Of a DNA stretch of 8,392 nucleotides, positions 1 through 5,311 are shown piece by piece (position 1 is the stretch's first letter; every line of letters begins with the position of its first letter). A program made the translations under genes and the position numbers. The DNA is from Desulfobulbaceae bacterium. GTDB taxonomy: Bacteria > Desulfobacterota > Desulfobulbia > Desulfobulbales > Desulfocapsaceae. The notes under the pieces were generated by a model. That model was not told the DNA's origin, made no database searches, and was given only the letters and a program-made list of their open reading frames with translations. The DNA lies in assembly GCA_031256095.1 (NCBI GenBank), contig JAIRRG010000085.1, positions 1-8,392 on the forward strand, read 5' to 3'.

Positions 1-213
1 GGTTTCGCCCATCCCGGCCGGCAGGCTGACATCGCCGCTCAGGCGGGCGGCAATGATTTTTATAATGTCAAAGGCGCCAATCTTGACATAGCCCATCCCC
101 GCCGAGACGATAATCGTCAGCAACAGGGCAACAGCCAGGGCACAAATCAAGGCCCGGTAACGCCAGATTTGACCGCCGTATGTCACCTGGCCGCTCAGGC
201 CCGGCTTGATCAT
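1..213 (-). CDS. FecCD/BtuC-type ABC importer permease, N-terminal part (cut by left edge)
   Basis: Reading back from an ATG at 213-211, the frame stays open for 71 codons to the window edge, so only the N-terminus is visible. A short polar leader containing an Arg-Tyr-Arg stretch is followed by a hydrophobic first membrane helix at about residues 21-42 (ALICALAVALLLTIIVSAG), then a segment reading YVKIGAFDIIKII. A first helix followed by a DII-like amphipathic stretch is typical of the FecCD family, the permeases for iron-siderophore, heme and cobalamin importers. A GGAGG ribosome site lies at 227-223, nine bases before the start. The gene lies 43 bp downstream of cbiK on the same strand and is probably cotranscribed with it. 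Substrate cannot be read from this fragment; with CbiK beside it, cobalamin, corrinoid, heme or an iron chelate are all possible. The family call is fairly secure, the substrate is not. Confidence 0.72.
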   Translation of the reverse strand, partial: MIKPGLSGQVTYGGQIWRYRALICALAVALLLTIIVSAGMGYVKIGAFDIIKIIAARLSGDVSLPAGMGET

Positions 214-256
214 GGCGCCACGCCTCCGGCCTTAAGCATATAAAGAATTAGATACA

Positions 257-1168
257 TTAACATTTTCCCGCTGCGGCCAAGACAATGCCCTGGCTGACCG
301 CGGCATCACGGATATGCTCGACAAAAATCCGCGCAAACTCCGGATTTTCGCCCAAACCTTCGAGCGCTGGCCACACCGTGAAACCCTGGCTTCGCAGAAT
401 CGACAGCCAGGAATTTTCACCGTCGCCGGCCATATCGTTATTGGCATGGCCGCCCGCCGTGACCAGATAAGGTTTCAAATATACCTTCTTCACGCCATCG
501 GCTTGCATGGCGGCAATGACCTCATTCAGGCCGGGCCTTCCCTCAAAGACGCCGATATAGATTTTGGCATGAGGATGCCGTTCCCGCATCATCTTTTCGG
601 TCATGGCATAGATGTCGCTTGGCCATTTTTTGTTGCCATGGCCCATGTAGAGCAGCGCTCCGCCCATTGCACCGGCCGTCGCCACGTCCGGGGCCAAGGC
701 CACTGCCGCTCTGACCACATCCGTATGATAATCATGACAATCGCCAGGCGCGCCCAAAGCCGGACGGCCGAGGACGATGCGGTTAAAGGGCCGCCATCTC
801 GCCTGCGTGGTTTCAATCGAGCCGATGGCCATGACATAATTTTCCAGATACTGGCATTCCTCCATATGAAAAATATGGCTAGGCTGGACGATGATGTCGC
901 GATAGCCGTCCTCGCTCAGGTCACCGAGAGTCTGAATGACGTTTTTCACGGCCAAAATTTCTGGCGGCACGCCCTGATCCAGCCATTTTTCCGCCTCGGC
1001 CTGGCGCTTATGCCAAATGGCGCGGACGATGTTCGAGGTGAAGGCAAGACGCAGCGCGGCGTCGGGATAGGCCCGGCGCACGGCTGCCGAGATGGCAGCA
1101 ATCGACTTCAGCCCCGACAGGGCGGTAGTGCCGAAATGGGCGAGGACAATGGCCGTTTTCGGCTTCAT
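257..1168 (-). CDS. cbiK: Sirohydrochlorin cobaltochelatase (anaerobic, CbiK type)
   Basis: This 303-residue protein matches the CbiK class II chelatases, which insert Co2+ into sirohydrochlorin in the anaerobic cobalamin pathway. The N-terminus (AIVLAHFGTT) is the family's first beta strand and loop. The metal-binding and catalytic positions are present: His177 in YMGHGNK, Glu209 in GVFEGRPG and His241 in LVTAGGHANNDMAGD. Their spacing is close to His145, Glu175 and His207 of the Salmonella enzyme (numbers recalled, not checked). The protein is about 40 residues longer than the Salmonella enzyme. There is no signal peptide, so it should be cytoplasmic, unlike the exported CbiK form known in Desulfovibrio. 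No strong Shine-Dalgarno sequence precedes the ATG; an out-of-frame ATG lies five bases upstream. A FecCD-type permease follows 43 bp downstream, pointing to an operon for corrinoid, heme or metal-chelate handling. Activity on Fe2+ or on other tetrapyrroles is possible in this family. Confidence 0.9.
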   Translation of the reverse strand: MKPKTAIVLAHFGTTALSGLKSIAAISAAVRRAYPDAALRLAFTSNIVRAIWHKRQAEAEKWLDQGVPPEILAVKNVIQTLGDLSEDGYRDIIVQPSHIFHMEECQYLENYVMAIGSIETTQARWRPFNRIVLGRPALGAPGDCHDYHTDVVRAAVALAPDVATAGAMGGALLYMGHGNKKWPSDIYAMTEKMMRERHPHAKIYIGVFEGRPGLNEVIAAMQADGVKKVYLKPYLVTAGGHANNDMAGDGENSWLSILRSQGFTVWPALEGLGENPEFARIFVEHIRDAAVSQGIVLAAAGKC

Positions 1169-1389
1169 TTCATAGCCAGCGGCAAAACGAGAAGAGGAAC
1201 AAAGCGTGACAGCGCCCCAAACACGCGGCGGCGTTTAAGCGAAATTGCGCTAAAATTGGCTTCTGATACCATCGCCGTTACGGCGGCGTCAATTCTTTTC
1301 TTCACCTATCCCAGTAGAGACTGGTACAGTCGCCCGGCAAGTCATTCAATTCACTCTGCCAGTTCCTTCCTCCTTGCCATGCCAGCATT
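1169..1389. promoter_or_regulatory. Divergent intergenic region between cbiK and cmoB
   Basis: The 221 bp must hold the start signals for both flanking genes, which point away from each other. Two small dyads are visible: CGCCG-TTA-CGGCG at 1273-1285 and CCAGT-AGAG-ACTGG at 1311-1324. I looked on the cbiK strand for the conserved B12-box and adjoining helices of a cobalamin riboswitch and did not find a convincing match. I could not place a clear sigma70 promoter for either gene. Nothing else coding is supported here. Confidence 0.4.
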
Positions 1390-2361
1390 ATGACCCTTCT
1401 CGATTTATGCAGCGACATACCGGACCTCAAGCGGGCCAACGCCATCATTGCCCTGCACAATGAACGGCAGACATGGGTCAGCCAGGCCAAGAAAGGCTTC
1501 CGCCGCTACCAGAAAGCATTGGCCGGGTTGAGCCTGTACCAGACGCGGCATGTTGACGCCAGCGGCGATGCCGTCGTCATTGGCGCCGCCGATGAAGTGA
1601 GCGAGGCGGAGCGGCAAGAAATTGAATTCCACCTTCGGCAATTCATGCCCTGGCGCAAGGGGCCATTTTCGATTTTCGGCGTTGACATTGATGCCGAGTG
1701 GCAGAGCCAGCGCAAATGGAATCGTTTGGCGCCGATGTTGCCAGACTTACGTGGAAAAATCATCGCCGACATTGGTTGCAATAACGGTTATTATCTGTTC
1801 AAGATGAGCGAGTCGCAGCCAAAACTGGCGCTCGGTTTTGAGCCGGTGGTTCAGCATTACTACTCTTTCAAAGCGTTAAACGCCATGGCTGGGCGGGACA
1901 ATCTTGACATCGCCTTCTTCGGCGTCGAGCATCTGAGCCTTTTTCCCACCTGCTTCGACATTATTTTCATGATGGGTATTCTCTACCACCGCTCGTCACC
2001 GGTTGATTGCCTGCGCGACGCCATGACGGCGCTGCGGCCAGGCGGCATTTTAATCGTCGAAAGTCAGATCATCCCCGGTGACCAGCCGGTCGCCCTCTTC
2101 CCGGAAGCAACCTACGCCAAGGCGCCCGGCACCTGGTTTGTGCCAACCGCATCCTGCCTGGAAAACTGGCTGCTGCGGGCTGGTTTTGAGGACATCATAC
2201 AATTCTGCCGCCATCCTATGTCATCGACGGAGCAGCGCCGCACCAACTGGATGACCTTTGAATCTTATGAGGATTTCCTTGATCCCGCTGATCCCAATCT
2301 AACCCACGAAGGCTATCCGGCGCCTTGGCGTCTTTATGTTCGCGCCCACAAAAAAGCATAA
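1390..2361 (+). CDS. cmoB: tRNA U34 carboxymethyltransferase CmoB
   Basis: CmoB transfers a carboxymethyl group from carboxy-S-adenosylmethionine (made by CmoA) to 5-hydroxyuridine at tRNA position 34, giving cmo5U. The protein is 323 residues, the same length as I recall for E. coli CmoB. The hallmark segment FMPWRKGPFSIFGVDID (residues 85-101) is intact. A Rossmann methyltransferase fold follows, with motif I as IADIGCNNGYY (125-135), then MGILYHRSSP (195-204) and EGYPAPWR near the C-terminus. Residues equivalent to the cofactor contacts of the E. coli enzyme are present (Lys90, Trp104, Tyr199, His200, Arg314, each one lower than the E. coli number as I recall it). Motif I has Asn-Asn where E. 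coli has Gly-Ser. No good Shine-Dalgarno sequence precedes the ATG, but no better in-frame start exists upstream. CmoA is not in the window. The gene appears to stand alone. Confidence 0.95.
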   Translation: MTLLDLCSDIPDLKRANAIIALHNERQTWVSQAKKGFRRYQKALAGLSLYQTRHVDASGDAVVIGAADEVSEAERQEIEFHLRQFMPWRKGPFSIFGVDIDAEWQSQRKWNRLAPMLPDLRGKIIADIGCNNGYYLFKMSESQPKLALGFEPVVQHYYSFKALNAMAGRDNLDIAFFGVEHLSLFPTCFDIIFMMGILYHRSSPVDCLRDAMTALRPGGILIVESQIIPGDQPVALFPEATYAKAPGTWFVPTASCLENWLLRAGFEDIIQFCRHPMSSTEQRRTNWMTFESYEDFLDPADPNLTHEGYPAPWRLYVRAHKKA

Positions 2362-2376
2362 GCCGAATGCCACAGG

Positions 2377-2437
2377 CAAACGCCTAGGCGAACGCCTCAG
2401 ACCAAACACCTAGACTGAACACCCCAGACAAACGCCA
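2377..2437 (+). repeat. Degenerate 12-14 bp tandem repeat, five copies of AACRCC
   Basis: The hexamer AACRCC recurs five times, starting at 2379, 2391, 2405, 2418 and 2431, with steps of 12, 14, 13 and 13 bases. Flanking bases are also partly shared (a cA before and tag/cag after). A perfect 10-bp palindrome, CGCCTAGGCG, overlaps the first two copies at 2381-2390. The array lies just after the cmoB stop and before the promoter of the next gene. No T-run follows, so it does not look like an intrinsic terminator. Its role is unknown; slipped-strand duplication or a low-affinity protein-binding array are possible. Confidence 0.5.
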
Positions 2438-2440
2438 GCA

Positions 2441-2470
2441 TTGCTATTTCCAGATTTTTCAGTTTAGAAT
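2441..2470 (+). promoter_or_regulatory. Candidate sigma70 promoter for the SLOG-TPR-panC operon
   Basis: TTGCTA at 2441-2446 and TAGAAT at 2465-2470 are separated by 18 bp and match the sigma70 -35 (4 of 6) and -10 (5 of 6) boxes. This is the first AT-rich stretch after cmoB and lies 44 bp before the start of the downstream gene. A second -10-like CATAAT at 2483-2488 has no clear -35 partner. The sequence match is moderate and no transcription data exist. Confidence 0.4.
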
Positions 2471-2514
2471 ACATATCTTATGCATAATCTCTTTTACCTG
2501 ACAAGGAGCCTTTT

Positions 2515-3066
2515 ATGAATCCAGCCAATTGCACCTTTTACAGCAGCGGTCTGAAAGGAGCGGAAACCGCCTTCGGGGAAGCCGCCGAAAAAGCCGGCGT
2601 CAACGAAGTGATCTTCTCTTTTGACGGCCACAAACTCTGCCGGGAGAAAAATGCCGTCATCCTCAGCCAGGAAGACCTCGAACGTGGCGACATCAGCATG
2701 GAACTGGCCTCGCGCATGATGAACCGCACCTACTATGAAACCGAGAAGATCAGAAAGGTACTGCAAACCATCTTCCACATGGTCAATCATGGCCATCAGG
2801 TCTTCGTTGTCGGCGCCATTCAGGAAGACGGCTCAGTCAAAGGCGGCACCGGCTGGGCGGTGGAATTGGCGAAAATGTTCAATCGGCCACTGCATGTTTT
2901 TGATCAGCCAACCAAAAAATGGTTCACCTGGAAGAACAAGGACGGCTGGCAGGAAGACAACCCACGCATCGAATACGACACATTCGTTGGCTCCGGCACC
3001 CGCTACCTCAGCGAGGCCGGACACAGCGCCATCACTCAATTATTCGCCGATTCCTTTGGCGAATAA
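2515..3066 (+). CDS. Hypothetical SLOG/Rossmann-like nucleotide-binding protein
   Basis: I do not recognise a characterised homologue for this 183-residue protein. It starts at an ATG with a strong AAGGAG ribosome site six bases upstream (2503-2508). The N-terminus (FYSSGLKGAETAFGEAAEK, residues 8-26) and a central strand-loop-helix unit (VFVVGAIQEDGSVKGGTGW, 96-114, then AVELAKMFNRPLHVFD) resemble the Gly-rich loops of the SLOG superfamily. That superfamily includes DprA, LOG, TIR-SLOG and phage-type variants, which bind nucleotides or nucleotide derivatives. A third conserved-looking patch is FVGSGTRYLSEAG (157-169), which could close the active site. There is no signal peptide or membrane segment, so it is likely cytoplasmic. 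It is the first gene of a run with a TPR protein (15 bp gap) and panC. Function is unassigned; a nucleotide-metabolite sensor or hydrolase is possible, but that is inference from fold-like motifs only. Confidence 0.8.
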   Translation: MNPANCTFYSSGLKGAETAFGEAAEKAGVNEVIFSFDGHKLCREKNAVILSQEDLERGDISMELASRMMNRTYYETEKIRKVLQTIFHMVNHGHQVFVVGAIQEDGSVKGGTGWAVELAKMFNRPLHVFDQPTKKWFTWKNKDGWQEDNPRIEYDTFVGSGTRYLSEAGHSAITQLFADSFGE

Positions 3067-3081
3067 GAACGGGAGCGAGAG

Positions 3082-3786
3082 ATGGCGTCGCCAAGCGTTT
3101 TTGAAAAGAAGCATATCGATCCCAGCCAGATGGGTAAAATTGAAACCCTGCTGGTGCATTTTAATCTGCCGTTGCCGGCGATTGAAACCTACCGCGCCCA
3201 CCGCGGCTTAATCCACACCGCCTGCATCGCGCTGATCGTTCTGGTCGTCGCCCTGTCGCTGTACAATTCCTGGCGCAGCCAACGGATTGAAAAGAGTTCA
3301 TCGGCCCTGGCTACGGCCCTGTCGCAAGAAAAGAGCAAATTGGCTGACAATCTGGCGCGGCTGATGAACACCTATCCGCGCACCAACGCCGCCTTATGGG
3401 CCGAAATCGAGCTGGCGCGCCTAGCCATGGAAAAAAAGGATTACACCCGGGCGGCCAGCGCCTACACCACTCTCCTTGGCAAAGTCAGCGCTGGCAATCC
3501 CCTGCAGCCACTGCTCCTGAACGCCTTGGGCCAGACTCAAGAAGCGATGGGTAAATACGACGATGCCATCGCCACTTACGAAAAACTGCAAAAGCATAAA
3601 GCCTATCAATTTATCGCTTGCCTCGGCCTCGGCGGTCAGTATGAGGCGAAAAAGGATTGGGGCAAAGCGATCACCGTTTACGAAGGCTACAAAGCCGAGG
3701 CTAGCCAAGCTGGAGCCGGTCTGGCCGGGAGCGAGGCCATAACTATGCTTGATGAAAAAATTGCCCAGTTGCGGACACGGCAGTGA
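3082..3786 (+). CDS. Membrane-anchored TPR protein (YfgM/TPR_21-like)
   Basis: This 234-residue protein has a cytoplasmic-looking N-terminus of about 40 residues and one hydrophobic helix at about 43-61 (LIHTACIALIVLVVALSLY). A basic stretch (WRSQR) follows, and then a helical repeat domain. Three TPR-like units are visible at about 102-135, 141-172 and 173-206, with the usual small-residue and Tyr pattern (for example GKYDDAIATYEKL and KKDWGKAITVYEGY). One anchor helix followed by TPRs resembles YfgM, the ancillary subunit of the SecYEG translocon, and related TPR_21 proteins. A YfgM-like chaperone or scaffold role is possible but unproven. Orientation is uncertain because positive charges lie on both sides of the helix. 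A GGGAG ribosome site at 3071-3075 precedes the ATG. The stop overlaps the panC start by four bases, so translation of the two is probably coupled. Confidence 0.85.
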   Translation: MASPSVFEKKHIDPSQMGKIETLLVHFNLPLPAIETYRAHRGLIHTACIALIVLVVALSLYNSWRSQRIEKSSSALATALSQEKSKLADNLARLMNTYPRTNAALWAEIELARLAMEKKDYTRAASAYTTLLGKVSAGNPLQPLLLNALGQTQEAMGKYDDAIATYEKLQKHKAYQFIACLGLGGQYEAKKDWGKAITVYEGYKAEASQAGAGLAGSEAITMLDEKIAQLRTRQ

Positions 3787-4631
3787 ACCGCTACGCCGAT
3801 ATTGCTGCCATGCGGCAATGCCGCGCCTCATGGCAGCGTCAGGGATTGTCGGCCGCCCTGGTGCCGACGATGGGATTTTTCCACGAAGGCCATCTCTCTT
3901 TGATGCGGCGGGCCAAAACTCTTGCCGACCGCGTCGTCGTCAGCCTGTTTGTCAACCCAATGCAGTTCGGCCCGGCGGAAGACCTGGCCAGTTATCCCCG
4001 CTACCTCGAGCGCGATAGCGCCTTGGCCGCTGAGGCGGGTGTCGACGCCCTGTTCACACCGACGGCGGCGGAGATGTATAGCCCAAATTTTCAAACTAAG
4101 GTAGTGGTCAGCGGCCTCGGCCAGGGCCTATGCGGCGCCAGCCGTCCCGGCCATTTTGACGGCGTCGCCACGGTGGTAACCAAGCTTTTTCATATTGTTG
4201 CCCCCGATGTCGCCGTCTTCGGCGAAAAAGATTGGCAGCAACTGGCCGTGATCCGGCGTCTGGTGGCCGACCTCAACTTTAACCTGCGCATTGTCGGCCA
4301 CCCCATCGTCCGCGAAGCCGACGGCCTGGCCATGAGCTCGCGCAACACCTATCTGACGAAAGAAGAACGCCAGGCTGCCGTCTGCCTGTGCCGCTCGCTA
4401 ATCATGGCCCAGGATTTGGCCCAGCACAAAGAAACGGTGGTGGCTGCCATCGAAAAGGCCGTTAGGGATTTCATCGAACAAAACCCCGGCTTCTCCGTCG
4501 AATACGCCACAGTCGTTGATGGTGCCAGCCTGATGCCAGCGGCCAAACTTGACGAAAACTCTCTGCTGGCCCTGGCGGTACAGGTCAATGGCCGGGTGCG
4601 GCTGATTGATAACGCGCGGCTGTTTTGTTAA
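3783..4631 (+). CDS. panC: Pantothenate synthetase (pantoate-beta-alanine ligase)
   Basis: PanC joins D-pantoate and beta-alanine with ATP to form pantothenate, the coenzyme A precursor, in the cytoplasm. The 282-residue length is normal for the family. The nucleotidyltransferase signature PTMGFFHEGH (residues 28-37) supplies the HxGH ATP site. FVNPMQF (56-62), RPGHFDGVATVV (121-132), FGEKDWQQL (146-154) and the KMSKS-equivalent region around AMSSRNTYL (183-191) are all intact. The start is a GTG at 3783 that overlaps the stop of the TPR gene as GTGA; no strong Shine-Dalgarno sequence is visible, which fits translational coupling. The C-terminal domain ends in RVRLIDNARL, as expected. panB and panD are not in the window, so the pathway genes are dispersed or lie further away. 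No truncation or missing catalytic residue was seen. Confidence 0.96.
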   Translation: MNRYADIAAMRQCRASWQRQGLSAALVPTMGFFHEGHLSLMRRAKTLADRVVVSLFVNPMQFGPAEDLASYPRYLERDSALAAEAGVDALFTPTAAEMYSPNFQTKVVVSGLGQGLCGASRPGHFDGVATVVTKLFHIVAPDVAVFGEKDWQQLAVIRRLVADLNFNLRIVGHPIVREADGLAMSSRNTYLTKEERQAAVCLCRSLIMAQDLAQHKETVVAAIEKAVRDFIEQNPGFSVEYATVVDGASLMPAAKLDENSLLALAVQVNGRVRLIDNARLFC

Positions 4632-4670
4632 TCTAATTTTATGATAGGAGACTTGCCAAGATGACTGGTA

Positions 4671-4806
4671 GATTGGTTTGAGCACAGCGAAACCCATCAA
4701 TCCACTACGCAAGCTCATACTACCTATCACCTCTCGGCGCAGGCCATACATACCAATGCGAGCCCGCCGCCGAAGCGGCAGCAATCGTAGATCAGTTGCA
4801 GGATAA
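4671..4806 (+). other. Arg-rich open tail with RNA-like hairpins, possible TnpB 3' end / omega-RNA remnant
   Basis: An open frame runs from after a TAG at 4669-4671 to a TAA at 4804-4806, giving 44 residues with no start of its own and a basic, Arg-rich end (MRARRRSGSNRRSVAG). The same DNA can fold. GATTGGTTT at 4671-4679 pairs with AAACC (4690-4694) and AATC (4699-4702) across a four-base bulge. GCCGC-CGAA-GCGGC forms a tetraloop hairpin at 4766-4779. A coding tail overlapping a structured RNA is what the 3' ends of TnpB genes look like, and IS200/IS605-like debris lies just downstream. The identification is inference only; it may simply be noncoding DNA. Confidence 0.22.
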
Positions 4807-4843
4807 GCAAATGAGGCAGCCATTTTTTTCTTGTACTGAACGA

Positions 4844-4872
4844 CCACCAGCTAAAGCTGGTGGGTTCTTTTT
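4844..4872 (+). terminator. Intrinsic terminator-like hairpin downstream of panC
   Basis: CCACCAGC at 4844-4851 pairs perfectly with GCTGGTGG at 4856-4863 around a TAAA loop, followed by a T-rich run at 4865-4872. It could end transcripts from the panC operon, though it lies 212 bp beyond the stop. The minus-strand side has no T-run directly after the stem, so termination would be one-directional. The same hairpin fits the subterminal stem-loop of an IS200/IS605-type element end, and may have arrived with it. Confidence 0.55.
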
Positions 4873-4981
4873 AGCGGACTGAAAGTCCAGCTTTTAACCG
4901 GCAGGCTTCCGCAGCCGGTTTGATGTCAAATCCGTCATTGGGGTCACGTTCAAAATGATGCGAAAGATATTCCTGGATCAT
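4871..4981 (-). pseudogene. Possible C-terminal remnant of an IS200/IS605 TnpA transposase
   Basis: An ATG at 4981 opens 36 codons ending in TAA at 4873-4871. The peptide begins MIQEYLSHHFERDPNDGF and ends AGLSVR. The start resembles the last helix of Y1 transposases, where an I-x-E-Y-I-type helix follows the catalytic Tyr helix. It is in no continuous frame with the YHFVF-like fragment upstream; a stop and a frame change separate them. Two hairpins of the element end fall inside its last codons. It is far too short to be active. It could also be a chance ORF. Confidence 0.33.
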
Positions 4982-5135
4982 TTCTCAAGTAAACTACCCC
5001 ACCGCTATAGAAGAACATCCTCGCACAAAAAATACAAAATGATACGCTATCTTAGATTGAACATACACCCTTTGGCTATAGTCTATCCTGGCTTTCTAAT
5101 GCAACCACTAGCTGAAAGCCGAGGGCTTTAACCCT

Positions 5136-5311
5136 AAAGAAGGACGAATAAAGAAGCATTTATACCTGTAGTGAGGGAAGGACACAAACACAACCGAGAA
5201 AGCCCTACGGCAAACGACTCTCAAGGGTAGCTTCAATCTTGTGGATATATCCATACCTCAAAAGTTAAATTGCTCTAGATACACTGTTCATTTTGCAAAA
5301 AGCTCAGATAT
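5136..5311. other. Intergenic stretch with no recognised feature
   Basis: This AT-richer sequence lies between the element remnant and the stop of the carrier gene. Short open stretches exist on the plus strand (one of about 39 codons ending near 5268), but none has a start with a ribosome site or a motif I recognise. No terminator with a T-run is visible for the carrier gene on the minus strand. Confidence 0.5.

Larger units (their letters stand above)
4840..5135 (-). mobile_element. Internally deleted IS200/IS605-like element (tentative)
   Basis: On the minus strand the pieces come in the order expected of an IS200-type element. First is a hairpin AAAGCC-CTC-GGCTTT at 5129-5115. Then comes a frame at 5068-5030 reading VYVQSKIAYHFVF, which resembles the first strand of Y1 transposases (consensus about YHFVW followed by KYR). 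The frame then breaks with shifts and stops. A C-terminal-like ORF follows at 4981-4871, and then the strong hairpin at 4863-4844. Two further stems lie inside this end: GGACT-GAA-AGTCC at 4876-4888, and a 7-bp stem 4896-4902/4914-4920. The catalytic HUH and Tyr region appears to be missing, so roughly half the transposase has been lost. No terminal inverted repeats are expected for this family. The call rests on motif resemblance and order, without a database match. Confidence 0.38.

Noticed and set aside
1169..1389. Cobalamin riboswitch upstream of cbiK
   Set aside because: The location would suit one, but I did not find the conserved B12-box or the usual flanking helices; only two 5-bp hairpins are visible.
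314..1393. A 359-codon plus-strand open frame covering cbiK
   Set aside because: It lies antisense to a clearly recognisable CbiK, its product has no recognisable domain, and it is rich in His/Arg as expected of a shadow frame in GC-rich DNA.
4398..4847. A 149-codon minus-strand open frame over the panC end and the intergenic region
   Set aside because: Half of it is antisense to the conserved panC C-terminus, and no ribosome site or family motif was seen.
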